From Desulfobulbaceae bacterium (GTDB lineage Bacteria > Desulfobacterota > Desulfobulbia > Desulfobulbales > Desulfocapsaceae), in assembly GCA_003249645.1 (NCBI GenBank), contig QKIH01000098.1:1-36135 (forward strand): a stretch of DNA of 36,135 bases. Direction: 5' to 3'. The notes under the pieces were generated by a model. That model was not told where the DNA came from. It did not search any database and worked only from the letters and a program-made list of their open reading frames with translations. Each line of letters begins with the position of its first letter. Position 1 is the first letter of the stretch. A program made the translations under genes and the position numbers. Of the stretch, positions 17,035-25,267 are shown one piece after another.

Positions 17035-17162
17035 AGAGCATCAGCTTCAAGCAACTACCAAAATCTGGCCGCAGATTGCTCCCGATTCACATCGGGACGC
17101 CAGCATACCTTCCAAAATCGATCACTTTCTCTTTATAATTTCGTCATCGATCAGCTTTGTAC

Positions 17163-17176
17163 TGACAAATTTGTCA
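17163..17176. promoter_or_regulatory. Perfect 14-bp palindrome, candidate operator
   Basis: TGACAAATTTGTCA is a perfect palindrome about 135 bases upstream of the PagP-like gene, in an AT-rich intergenic stretch. The size and symmetry suit a dimeric regulator. I cannot assign the regulator. Confidence 0.45.
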
Positions 17177-17311
17177 TCTTTAATATGAAGATTTTCTCAA
17201 ACTACAATTTTTTTTTAAAACCAAAAAAATATGTAGCAAAAAATCCTGAGACGCGGTTAGTGTCTGCTCGGCAATTTTTTCAGATTATCTTTTACATCTC
17301 ATATATTCGTT

Positions 17312-17902
17312 GTGCACTCGCTAAACCACCGCAAATCACGTGCCTGCAACAGGCACCGGCAAAATTCTGCAAAACATCTGTTATCAGGACTGCTTATATC
17401 AGCCCTGCTTTTTCTATCCATCTCCTGTCCTGTTTTCGGAGCGGACAGTATTGAAGAAACCAAGCAGAAACCTTCTCTTCTGGAACAGGTTTCAGGATCA
17501 ACACCTCCCGACCAGCTTTATCTCGGGATGTACACTCTTCACTTTGACGACAAAAGCCGCAGAATCAGGAACTGGCAGCAGAACTTGATAGCCGTACAAT
17601 ATAAAGGGCTCTTCCTGGGCACCTTTGACAACTCTTTCTACAACCGCTGCTGGGCAGCAGGAATATCTCGAGAAGTATATTCTTCGCCCCTTTCAAACGA
17701 TTGGGATATTGAAATGGGCTATAAAGTCGGTTTGATTTACGGATATGAAGAAGATGAAGCTCCGTTTTCCAGCATCTCGCCGATTATCCCCTTGATTGAA
17801 TTATATACTCAAACAATATTTCGCAAACATTTCGGTATAGAATTGATGCTTACAACTTCATTATCGGTCAGCTTCTTTTATCGGTTCCCGCTGTATGAAT
17901 AA
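17312..17902 (+). CDS. PagP-like outer-membrane beta-barrel protein (candidate lipid A acyltransferase type)
   Basis: The 196-residue protein has a signal peptide (cleavage near VFG-ADS, residue 43). Its mature part is rich in alternating aromatic/polar strands and ends in FFYRFPLYE, as expected for an outer-membrane barrel. The order of segments resembles PagP, which transfers palmitate to lipid A: a histidine in the first strand (H77 in TLHFDD), an Asp/Ser pair in a loop (D106 and S108, in TFDNSFYN), then an SPIIPL segment and a final amphipathic strand. In E. coli PagP the corresponding residues are a histidine and an adjacent DS pair. This is my recognition from memory, not an alignment. 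The GTG start at 17312 is weak, with no good ribosome binding site; an in-frame TAG lies at 17258-17260. Confidence 0.5.
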   Translation: MHSLNHRKSRACNRHRQNSAKHLLSGLLISALLFLSISCPVFGADSIEETKQKPSLLEQVSGSTPPDQLYLGMYTLHFDDKSRRIRNWQQNLIAVQYKGLFLGTFDNSFYNRCWAAGISREVYSSPLSNDWDIEMGYKVGLIYGYEEDEAPFSSISPIIPLIELYTQTIFRKHFGIELMLTTSLSVSFFYRFPLYE

Positions 17903-17956
17903 GATCCGGATAAGGGTGTTCTGGCCATACCGACGACATCTACACCATGCCGGATC
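17903..17956. terminator. Long imperfect hairpin between convergent genes
   Basis: GATCCGG (17903-17909) pairs with CCGGATC (17950-17956), and GGTGT (17915-17919) with ACACC (17942-17946), inside the 57-base gap between the PagP-like gene and the convergent ktrA. It is suited to serve both directions, though neither side has a clear T-run. Confidence 0.45.
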
Positions 17957-17959
17957 AGG

Positions 17960-18610
17960 CTATGATTCCATATCGTTCAGCTGTCCGATCTCTCCGATTG
18001 CAACTATGGTATCCCCTTCCTTGAACAGATAGTCCGGATTCGGCACGTAACGGTACTGGTCCTCTCCTTTACGCTGGACAGCAATGATCTGAATCGAATA
18101 CTTTCTCGTCAGTTCAAGATCTCTCAAGGCCTTTCCAGCCCATTTCTTTATAACCAGTTCTTTTACAACCATTGAGCGATCAAAAGGAAGAAACTCGATG
18201 AACCCCGGAATGGCGATGCGGCTTGCAATCTGTTTTGCAGCCATAAACTCGGGAATAATGACCTCATCAACCCCGATCTTATACAGCAGTTTCTCATGAT
18301 CGCGATGTATCGCCTTGGCATAGACCTTCTGCACCTGCAGCTCTTTGAGATACAGGGCGATCATGACGCTTTCGGCAATGGCATCACCAACGCTGACCAG
18401 AACATGCTCAAGGTCATGGATGCGGATCTGCTCAAGGGCCTCCTTGGTCATGGCATCCGCCTCATACACCTGGGTAAGAATACGCTGGGCAGCTTTGACC
18501 TTGTCAGGATTTGAGTCCACCCCGAGAACCTCGTGGCCGTAGGATATCAGCTGTTTCCCGAATTCAAGACCAAACTTTCCCAAACCAATGATTCCGACCT
18601 GTTTTTTCAT
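17960..18610 (-). CDS. ktrA: K+ uptake regulatory subunit KtrA (TrkA-N/TrkA-C, RCK)
   Basis: Cytoplasmic nucleotide-binding gating ring for the KtrB potassium transporter. The protein opens with the Rossmann motif IGLGKFG and VDSNPDKV at the second strand (TrkA-N). A TrkA-C domain follows over roughly the last 80 residues (VKELVIKKWAGKALRDLEL onward). The ATG at 18610 has GGAG six bases upstream and gives 216 residues that begin like other KtrA proteins. An ATG at 18631 overlaps the ktrB stop by 4 bases (ATGA) and would add seven residues; translation could use either. It is the last gene of the minus-strand run. Confidence 0.9.
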   Translation of the reverse strand: MKKQVGIIGLGKFGLEFGKQLISYGHEVLGVDSNPDKVKAAQRILTQVYEADAMTKEALEQIRIHDLEHVLVSVGDAIAESVMIALYLKELQVQKVYAKAIHRDHEKLLYKIGVDEVIIPEFMAAKQIASRIAIPGFIEFLPFDRSMVVKELVIKKWAGKALRDLELTRKYSIQIIAVQRKGEDQYRYVPNPDYLFKEGDTIVAIGEIGQLNDMES

Positions 18611-18627
18611 ATTTTTCTCCAGCAAAT

Positions 18628-19986
18628 TCATCCTATAGGCAGTTTTTCTTCGGCGTATTTATAGAGTAAACGTTTTCTTAATGACTGGATTGAGCCGAGC
18701 AGCAGCAGCGGCCCAAGACGTCCGACAAACATCAGCAGAATAACGATAACCTTCCCCGCTGCTGTAAGTTTTCCTGTCAGACCGGTTGTCAGGCCAACAG
18801 TACCGAAAGCTGAAAAAACCTCAAACATAATTTCAAGAAACTGTCCTCTCACCTGATTATGCGGCAGATCACCGCCTTCGGTGAAATCAAGCAGCAGAAC
18901 AGAGATAAAGATCATAACCAGAGAAAAGAAGACCAGCGACAAGGCACGGTTAAGCGTTTCTTTATCAATCGCAAAGCGGCCTATGATCACCTGCTGGGTC
19001 CCGTTAACCTGTGACATGACAAAAGCATGAAGAACCCTGAAAGTCGTCACCTTGATACCACCTGCACAAGACCCCGGAGCACCACCGATAAACATCAGAA
19101 AAATCATGAATACCAGTGAGGCATTGGTCATGGCGGAAATATCGAGGGTATTAAAACCTGCTGTTCTGAGCGTCACCGACTGAAACAGTGAAGTCAGCAG
19201 GGCTTCATGAAAGGGCAGATATTCACGGTAGTTTACAAATTCACTGAAATAGATGTACACCCAGCCCAGGACAATCAGAAAAAGTGTTGTCTGCACTACG
19301 ATCACAAACTGATAAGTCGGTCTTGCCTCAATTTTTCTGCCGCTGACATAAAGCATAAACAAGCGGCGGCCCTCGACCATTACCGCAAAACCGATGCCGC
19401 CCAGAATGATCAGCAGCATGAAGATGATGTTGACCGGCCAGTTTCCGCCAAACTGTACCAGGCTGTCGCTGTTTAATGAAAATCCGGCATTGCAAAACGC
19501 AGAAACAGAATGAAACAGCGCTGAGAACGGCGGGAACGCCTGTGGATCGGCAAGATAAAGAGAAACCGCTCCTACACCTTCAATGGCAAGCGTTGCAGTG
19601 AGAATGGCAATCAGGAAACTGCCGAGATGAAACGAACTGTCATGCAGTAGGTCCTGACCAACCGTCATCCGGTCAGTCAGCGAAACCTTTTTATTCAACA
19701 GGTAAAACGCAAGACTGGTAAATGACATAATGCCAAGACCGCCTATCTGGATCAGTAACAGTAAAATCACCTGACCGGTCAGGTTGAATGCTGATCCGGT
19801 ATCGACGACAGCCAGGCCGGTCACACACACTGCCGAGGTAGCGGTAAACAGACTGTTGATCCACGAAATCGAGGTCTCATTAAGACAAAACTGCATATGC
19901 AGCAAAACCGTACCTGCCAGAATTGCCGCACCGAAAAAAATCACCGGCAGCGCTAATGGAGCAATCAGCTTTCGTCTTGTTGTCAC
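18628..19986 (-). CDS. ktrB: K+ transporter membrane subunit KtrB (TrkH/KtrB family)
   Basis: Inner-membrane potassium uptake channel-like subunit, 452 residues. Its fourfold pseudo-repeat is visible as four selectivity-filter segments, each with the key glycine: CVTGL (54-58), FCNAGF, RTAGFN and GTVGLTTG. The last gating region, with GGAPGSCAGGIKVTTF between the third and fourth repeats, is typical. It pairs with the adjacent KtrA. Ktr systems normally drive K+ uptake with Na+ and are important in osmotic stress. It lies 85 bases downstream of aroA, in the same direction. Confidence 0.92.
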   Translation of the reverse strand: MTTRRKLIAPLALPVIFFGAAILAGTVLLHMQFCLNETSISWINSLFTATSAVCVTGLAVVDTGSAFNLTGQVILLLLIQIGGLGIMSFTSLAFYLLNKKVSLTDRMTVGQDLLHDSSFHLGSFLIAILTATLAIEGVGAVSLYLADPQAFPPFSALFHSVSAFCNAGFSLNSDSLVQFGGNWPVNIIFMLLIILGGIGFAVMVEGRRLFMLYVSGRKIEARPTYQFVIVVQTTLFLIVLGWVYIYFSEFVNYREYLPFHEALLTSLFQSVTLRTAGFNTLDISAMTNASLVFMIFLMFIGGAPGSCAGGIKVTTFRVLHAFVMSQVNGTQQVIIGRFAIDKETLNRALSLVFFSLVMIFISVLLLDFTEGGDLPHNQVRGQFLEIMFEVFSAFGTVGLTTGLTGKLTAAGKVIVILLMFVGRLGPLLLLGSIQSLRKRLLYKYAEEKLPIG

Positions 19987-20035
19987 CGTGGAGTTTCCTT
20001 TCTCTTTACGGTCTCAAAGCACTCTCTTTAGGGGT

Positions 20036-20052
20036 CAGCAGGCTACCTGCTG
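20036..20052. repeat. Short hairpin between aroA and ktrB
   Basis: CAGCAGG (20036-20042) pairs with CCTGCTG (20046-20052) with a CTA loop, 19 bases after the aroA stop. No T-run follows on the minus strand. It may be a weak terminator, an mRNA-stability element or a processing site separating the two functions. Confidence 0.4.
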
Positions 20053-20071
20053 GCGCTGGATTTCAACCCCC

Positions 20072-21355
20072 TTATCTTTTGGCAAGGCGCTCAAAACAAT
20101 CAAAATAATCCGGGAAGGTCTTCGAGGTGCAGCCGGGATCATTGATAGTTACCGGCACATCACCCAATGCAACCAGAGAAAAACACATGGCAATACGATG
20201 ATCGTCATAGGTGTCGATTGCAGCTGTCTGCAGCCTGGCAGGCGGCGTAATTTCAATATAATCATGACCTTCTACAACTTCTGCGCCTACTTTGCGCAGT
20301 TCTGTTGCCATAGCACTGAGTCTGTCGGTCTCTTTTACCCGCCAGTTATACACATTACGGATAGCGGTTGTTCCCTTGGCAAAGAGTGCGGTGGTAGCAA
20401 TAGTCATGGCCGCATCGGGAATATGATTCATATCAAGATCAACCCCGACCAGCTCTCCGGCTTCTGCTTCGATGAATGCATTCCCCCAGGTAATTTTTGC
20501 TCCCATCTTTTCAAGCACGTCAGCAAAGAGCACATCGCCCTGCATGGAAGCTCGTCCGACACCGTTCACCCGGACCTTTCCGCCCTTAATTGCCGCTGCA
20601 GCAAGAAAATAGGATGCCGAAGAAGCATCCCCTTCCACCAGAAATCTTCCCGGGCTGGAATAGGTCTGACCGCCTTTTATGAAAAACTGCTGATAATTTT
20701 CATTTTTCACACTTACACCGAAAGAGGCCATCATTTTCAGCGTAATATCGATATAGGGCTTTGAGACAAGCTCTCCTTTGATGGAGATCCGGCAGTCATG
20801 TTCTGCCATCGGCGCCGCCATGAGAAAGGCGGTTAAAAACTGGCTGGATACCGTGCCGTCAATACTCACACTGCCGCCTTGCAGACCATCTGCATGAATT
20901 GTCAACGGCGGATAGCCATCATTTTTCTGATAGTCTATCGAGGCCCCTGCCTGGCGTAAGGCATCAACCAGATCACCGATCGGCCTCTCTTCCATGCGGG
21001 GTTCGCCGCCAAGATTGTATTCGCCCCTGCCCAGACACAGAGCGGCACAAAGCGGCCGCATTGCTGTTCCGGCATTACCGAGAAACAGCGGCTCGTCACA
21101 GGAGCCAAGTACTCCGCCGCGCCCCTGTACTTCACAGACGGTTTTGTCATCACTTAGACGATATTGCACACCAAGCTGTTTCAGGGCTTTTAACATGTGA
21201 CGGATATCATCTGAATCAAGCAGATTGGTAAGCGTAGTCGTTCCCGTTGCCATTGCCGCAAGCAGCAAGGCACGGTTTGAAACACTTTTTGATCCGGGAA
21301 GGGTTATCTCTCCCTCTATCTTTTTTACGGGTGCTAAGGTGAGGCTCTCCATCAT
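20072..21355 (-). CDS. aroA: 3-phosphoshikimate 1-carboxyvinyltransferase (EPSP synthase)
   Basis: Joins shikimate 3-phosphate and phosphoenolpyruvate in the shikimate pathway to aromatic amino acids. The 427-residue length is normal. Visible signatures are [12 protein letters not shown] near residue 18, [11 protein letters not shown] for the phosphoenolpyruvate loop, [33 protein letters not shown] (read in part) and DDHRIAM near the C-terminus. These look like a complete, active class I enzyme. It follows the aldehyde oxidoreductase gene by 37 bases, so it is likely on the same transcript, which is an odd partner for a shikimate gene. The ribosome binding site is weak (AGAG). Confidence 0.95.
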   Translation of the reverse strand: MMESLTLAPVKKIEGEITLPGSKSVSNRALLLAAMATGTTTLTNLLDSDDIRHMLKALKQLGVQYRLSDDKTVCEVQGRGGVLGSCDEPLFLGNAGTAMRPLCAALCLGRGEYNLGGEPRMEERPIGDLVDALRQAGASIDYQKNDGYPPLTIHADGLQGGSVSIDGTVSSQFLTAFLMAAPMAEHDCRISIKGELVSKPYIDITLKMMASFGVSVKNENYQQFFIKGGQTYSSPGRFLVEGDASSASYFLAAAAIKGGKVRVNGVGRASMQGDVLFADVLEKMGAKITWGNAFIEAEAGELVGVDLDMNHIPDAAMTIATTALFAKGTTAIRNVYNWRVKETDRLSAMATELRKVGAEVVEGHDYIEITPPARLQTAAIDTYDDHRIAMCFSLVALGDVPVTINDPGCTSKTFPDYFDCFERLAKR

Positions 21356-21392
21356 TTTCTCTAATCAAATATTTTTCGTAACTGCACGGTAA

Positions 21393-23138
21393 TTATTTAT
21401 CATCCATCAGGAACATGATCCTGCGGCCGTATTCCTGTTTGAGTTCATCCAGATACTCCTTGTCAACGTCTCCCTTCCAGGTCTTCACAGAGTAGAACCG
21501 TTTCGGGATGTCAATGTGATCAGGATGAAAACCGGTGGCAATCCGTACCTTCCACCGCTCTTTTCGTATCTGCTCGGAGACAGCAGGTATTGAAGCGGCA
21601 ATCTCATTATAACCGACGCTTTCCAGACACTCGGCCAGCTGTTCATCGCTGTAAACCGAACGGGCAAACAGGCACGCTACCATGGAGGTGAGAAAGACGC
21701 GGCCCGGCTCATCTTCCATTAAAAACTTGACGCCTGCCTCGACATTTTTTTCACTGTGTTTCTGATCGTAGGAGTAGGCTCCGGTATCAAGATGTGAATG
21801 TCTGAAACCGAGAGCCTGCGCAGCAAAAAACAGTTCCCCGGTTGCATAACCGGCCATTTCCTGACCCAGGACACAGGCAAATTCACTGCCGCCGTATTTC
21901 TCCGAGGCCCTCAGGGTACCCTGGCTGAGCAGAGCATAGAAATCATTGGTACCGTTGCAGAGATGTTCAGCTGCCAGAACATAGTTGCCCGAATCACCAA
22001 AAGCAAGCGGTATTATGGTCTGTTCAGTAGTGATAAGTCCCCGTTCAAAGGCTTCGGTTGCCCAGGCAAGGGCAACGCCGCCGGACATCACGTCAATACA
22101 GCCAAGCTCCATCACATCGAGAATCCGCAGGACATCAAAGGCATTTTTTACCCCGAGCATAGATCCGGCTGCAAAAATCGGTTCATAATCGTAAGGCACC
22201 TGATGATAATGGTAGCGGTGTTCCTCACCGACTTTCTCCCGGATATAACCGATGTGAATGCAGCCGACGGGACATGCGGAGCAGGCTCCGTTTCTCAGCA
22301 GGGTCTCTTCGGCAAAGGTGTTACCGGAAATTGCTTCAATACCTGCATCGCTGGTTTTCTGCAGATTGTTCCAGGGCAGCGACTCAATATCATTGAGGCT
22401 CTGCATATTGGCTGCTGTGCCCAGATCATGATACTTCGTCATCATTCTGGTATCGGTCATCTGCGAATACACCTTGTTATAGACGCTGACATATTCCTTT
22501 GAATCAAGCAGCGAATAGTCGCCGTCACCCTGAACAATGAGGCCCTTGAGATTTTTCACCCCCATCGAAGCTCCTCCGCCAAGACGACCGAAGTGGCGAT
22601 AGGTGTCGACATTAATACAGGCCATGGAACTGCCGCGCTCACCGGCCGAACCTATTCGTAAAAGCGATCTGTGTCCGGAGCCTGCGTTAAAGATCTTTCT
22701 CATCATCTTCCCGGCAACCGAGGCATCTTTACCGCGCAGAAATTCAACGTCTTTCAATTCCATGGCATGAGTACCGATGCCAAGGCACGACAGACGCGGG
22801 GCCCGTCCGGTTAGAACGAGGGCATCAAGTCCGGCAAAGGCGAGCGCAACAGCCATCCGCCCGCCGGCATGACTCTCGGTATACTGGTTGTGATAAGAAG
22901 ACTTGAAAGCACAGACTGTTTTTGACATTAACGGGAACATCCCAGTCAGAGGACCGATTGCAAAAATCAGCGGCTGGGCGGGATCATTCCAAGGCAGCTG
23001 CGGCTGACCATACTGGCTGTAGAGCAGAGCGGCAAGACCACTGCCGCCAACTGCACTGTTTCGTCCGTCAAGATTGACATATTTTCCTTTTCCCACAGTT
23101 AAATCATAGAGCAGAACTCTGAAATGGTCTCGCATCAT
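21393..23138 (-). CDS. aor: Tungsten-type aldehyde ferredoxin oxidoreductase family enzyme
   Basis: Predicted to oxidise aldehydes to carboxylic acids (or the reverse) with electrons exchanged with ferredoxin, using a tungsten-bispterin cofactor and one [4Fe-4S] cluster. The 581-residue length is in the AOR range. Cluster ligands are C286, C289, C293 (CSACPVGC) and C489. The pterin-binding GGGASMGVKNLKG segment (about 187-199) and AFAGLDALVLTG (about 100-111) are family hallmarks. The start overlaps the ferredoxin stop by 4 bases (ATGA), indicating coupled synthesis. The family also includes formaldehyde and glyceraldehyde-3-phosphate enzymes and benzoyl-CoA-reductase BamB, so the substrate is open. 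The WtpABC importer about 7 kb away supplies a plausible metal source. Confidence 0.9.
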   Translation of the reverse strand: MMRDHFRVLLYDLTVGKGKYVNLDGRNSAVGGSGLAALLYSQYGQPQLPWNDPAQPLIFAIGPLTGMFPLMSKTVCAFKSSYHNQYTESHAGGRMAVALAFAGLDALVLTGRAPRLSCLGIGTHAMELKDVEFLRGKDASVAGKMMRKIFNAGSGHRSLLRIGSAGERGSSMACINVDTYRHFGRLGGGASMGVKNLKGLIVQGDGDYSLLDSKEYVSVYNKVYSQMTDTRMMTKYHDLGTAANMQSLNDIESLPWNNLQKTSDAGIEAISGNTFAEETLLRNGACSACPVGCIHIGYIREKVGEEHRYHYHQVPYDYEPIFAAGSMLGVKNAFDVLRILDVMELGCIDVMSGGVALAWATEAFERGLITTEQTIIPLAFGDSGNYVLAAEHLCNGTNDFYALLSQGTLRASEKYGGSEFACVLGQEMAGYATGELFFAAQALGFRHSHLDTGAYSYDQKHSEKNVEAGVKFLMEDEPGRVFLTSMVACLFARSVYSDEQLAECLESVGYNEIAASIPAVSEQIRKERWKVRIATGFHPDHIDIPKRFYSVKTWKGDVDKEYLDELKQEYGRRIMFLMDDK

Positions 23139-23545
23139 ATTGACACCTCAATCATTTCCAGACAGTCCTGCGGGCAATATTTCACACAACGGCCGCAGTG
23201 AATACAGACAAATACCTCTTTCTCATGATTCTGGTAAATTGCATCAACAGGACAAGCATCGACACACTTGCCGCAGCGGATGCATAGATTTTTCTTTACT
23301 ATCACTCCGCCGCCCCTGCGTTGGATAAAGGCCTCAGTAGGACAGACTTCAACACATGGCGCAGGATCACAGGCCATGCAGTTTTCTGCGACAAATCCGG
23401 TCGTCAGACCGCCTGAAGAATGAATACGAATTCCTGCCGTATTCCAGGAAAGTTTTTTATGGACAAGACGTGCACAAGCCAGCGAACAGGAATGACAGCC
23501 GATGCATCGGTCCATACGCGGTGCAGTGAGAATTTTCATGACCAT
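23135..23545 (-). CDS. Four-cluster [4Fe-4S] ferredoxin subunit of the aldehyde oxidoreductase (AorA-like)
   Basis: The 136-residue protein has sixteen cysteines in four cluster motifs: CIGCHSCSLAC, CMACDPAPCVEVCP, CIRCGKCVDACP and CIHCGRCVKYCP. This is the HycB/DmsB-like polyferredoxin type that carries electrons between a catalytic subunit and a partner. It overlaps the AOR gene by 4 bases, so it is almost certainly its electron-transfer subunit. In Aromatoleum the equivalent AorA polymerises into a filament decorated with the tungsten subunit; that is established for that protein and only inferred here. No FAD subunit (AorC) gene follows. The start could be the ATG at 23545 or two codons later. 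Confidence 0.88.
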   Translation of the reverse strand: MVMKILTAPRMDRCIGCHSCSLACARLVHKKLSWNTAGIRIHSSGGLTTGFVAENCMACDPAPCVEVCPTEAFIQRRGGGVIVKKNLCIRCGKCVDACPVDAIYQNHEKEVFVCIHCGRCVKYCPQDCLEMIEVSI

Positions 23546-23609
23546 TAATCTATCTGTTAATTTTTAGTATCTGCCGGGGGCGCAATCTGGAGCATTGATA
23601 GCTGATTTC

Positions 23610-23638
23610 TATATACGCCATTCACGCCGTGAACGCAA
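23610..23638 (-). promoter_or_regulatory. Candidate promoter and operator of the ferredoxin-AOR operon
   Basis: On the minus strand, TTGCGT (23638-23633) and TATATA (23615-23610) are 17 bases apart. The palindrome TTCACG-C-CGTGAA (23621-23633) fills most of the spacer. A protein bound there would block the promoter. The -35 and -10 are only partial matches, so this is tentative. The start codon lies 65 bases further on. Confidence 0.4.
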
Positions 23639-23817
23639 CTTGCTGGGCATATGTGGTACAGTGCACAAACAAATAATTATTCTCATTTAAAATAATTCTG
23701 TTATCTTACATCCGGCAGCCCTTTTCTTTCTTTGAACTTTACGCTACTCTTAGTGAGAGAATTGTTTGAATTTTGTTATATTTCCGCAAATGGTCGTACA
23801 AAAACATATAGAGTGAG

Positions 23818-24744
23818 ATGAATAGCGAAGAGTCAGTTGACGATATCATATTACGGACTCAGAAAAGACTCGAGTTCTTTTTCAAGGATCAGGTTTTCTC
23901 AACTGAATTCGTCGATGAAGGATTGGATTCTGGTGACATATTCATCAAACCATCTGAAATTCTTCCGTATTTACAGACAGCTCTTCTTGATGACAAGGTC
24001 ATAGAGGTCGAAATGGACGGCATGACAAGGGTCTATTTCTCAAGAATGTATGATGACCCTGTCTTTGTTGAAGACGAGGAAGATGAAACAGGCAATCATC
24101 CGGTTCATCCGGATTATAATCCCGGAGACTATCTTCAGAATTTAAGCCATGTCGTTACCCTGCCCATCGAACCCGGTATCGGGAACCTTCACATCCGCCA
24201 CTCTAAATCGATAGTCCTTCGCCAGTTTATGAGCAGCTATGCTGTAGAACTCGGCTGTTTCTTTCAGGAAATGACCACCGTCAAGGATCTGCCGGTCCTG
24301 CGCCTCAGCTTTCCGGTAATCGGAAGAATAATTCGCGGTGCGAGAGAATTCAGGGCAAAAGTCCCGGTCAAGCACAACCTGCAGATTATGATTATTGGAA
24401 AACGCAAGCAGGGCACAATGACCACAAGGGTGGTTGACATCAGCGCCAGCGGCTGTTCCTTTTCGATAAAGAAGGAAGAGCAGTCACTTTTCGTCCCCGA
24501 AGAAACCCGAACCTTTGAGTTCATTCACGAAGGGATGCTTATTGTTCGACTAACCGGCAAAGTAAGGCATGTTTCAAAAATACGAGGGAAGAACGGTACA
24601 GAATTTATCTGCGGTCTTCAGTTTGATCTTGCCACAAGGGCCATTGCAGCTCAGGTAGAAGGCATCGTAGCAACAGTCCAGCGTGCCCACCTCAAAGAAC
24701 TCTCCGACCTCTCCGAAGAAAGCGGTCTTTCCCTTAAAACCTGA
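23818..24744 (+). CDS. PilZ-domain protein, YcgR-like
   Basis: Predicted cyclic-di-GMP effector, possibly a flagellar or surface-behaviour regulator. The 308-residue protein has an N-terminal domain (about 1-165) and a C-terminal PilZ domain (about 170-290). The second PilZ motif is intact: D207, S209 and G212 in VVDISASGCSF. The first motif is unusual: arginines at 170, 173, 176 and 179 are spaced by two residues, whereas the usual form has three residues between the key arginines. Binding of the nucleotide therefore needs testing. An acidic insert (VEDEEDE) lies at about 84-90. No flagellar gene is adjacent. Confidence 0.8.
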   Translation: MNSEESVDDIILRTQKRLEFFFKDQVFSTEFVDEGLDSGDIFIKPSEILPYLQTALLDDKVIEVEMDGMTRVYFSRMYDDPVFVEDEEDETGNHPVHPDYNPGDYLQNLSHVVTLPIEPGIGNLHIRHSKSIVLRQFMSSYAVELGCFFQEMTTVKDLPVLRLSFPVIGRIIRGAREFRAKVPVKHNLQIMIIGKRKQGTMTTRVVDISASGCSFSIKKEEQSLFVPEETRTFEFIHEGMLIVRLTGKVRHVSKIRGKNGTEFICGLQFDLATRAIAAQVEGIVATVQRAHLKELSDLSEESGLSLKT

Positions 24745-24840
24745 TTTATGCTCAAGAGATAGCAGACAATCAAAACAACTCTGCTTACATCAGATTGATC
24801 CAGTCAACAGAAATCCATTTTTTACCGAAGGGACAGTTAT

Positions 24841-25143
24841 ATGATCAAACATATTGTTATCTGGAAACTTAAAAATAAAACGGAACCACTTCCCGAGTGT
24901 GAAGACGCCCTGGCTATCAAGCAGGCGCTTGAAAATCTTGCAGGAAAAATCCCCGGCCTGAACCATATTGAGGTCGGATTTGACTACAGCAACAAGGAAA
25001 CGGCAGGAGATATAGTCCTGCTTACCGAATTTGAATCCAGAGACGCTCTTGCTTCCTACCAAAACCATCCGGCACATGTTGAAGTAGGTAAAACCGTAAG
25101 GCCTCGAACATATGACCGTCGGATGATTGATTATGAGCTTTGA
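24841..25143 (+). CDS. Dabb-family (stress-responsive alpha/beta barrel) protein
   Basis: A 100-residue protein that starts MIKHIVIWKLKN, the usual opening of the Dabb domain, a dimeric ferredoxin-like alpha/beta barrel. The ending (HPAHVEVGKTVRPR and the final YDRRMIDYEL) also fits. Members have varied or unknown roles, so no reaction is assigned. It is 96 bases after the PilZ gene with its own ribosome binding site (AAGGGACAG), and may be read with it. Confidence 0.8.
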   Translation: MIKHIVIWKLKNKTEPLPECEDALAIKQALENLAGKIPGLNHIEVGFDYSNKETAGDIVLLTEFESRDALASYQNHPAHVEVGKTVRPRTYDRRMIDYEL

Positions 25144-25267
25144 GCGTGGCACTTCTCCCCTGCACGGATAATCGTTGAAGCAGAGGATACTTACCGAAAA
25201 ATCTCATTGTCCAGTTTTACCGGTGCCCATATAAAAGAAGCTATTTCTTCTTAAACCGGTCCTATTT

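Noticed and set aside
19784..20764. Plus-strand frame of 326 codons spanning ktrB start and aroA end
   Set aside because: It runs antisense across two confident genes and their spacer; the composition is not protein-like and nothing is recognised.
21798..22502. Plus-strand frame of 234 codons within the AOR gene
   Set aside because: Antisense shadow of a gene whose cysteine and pterin motifs are clear.
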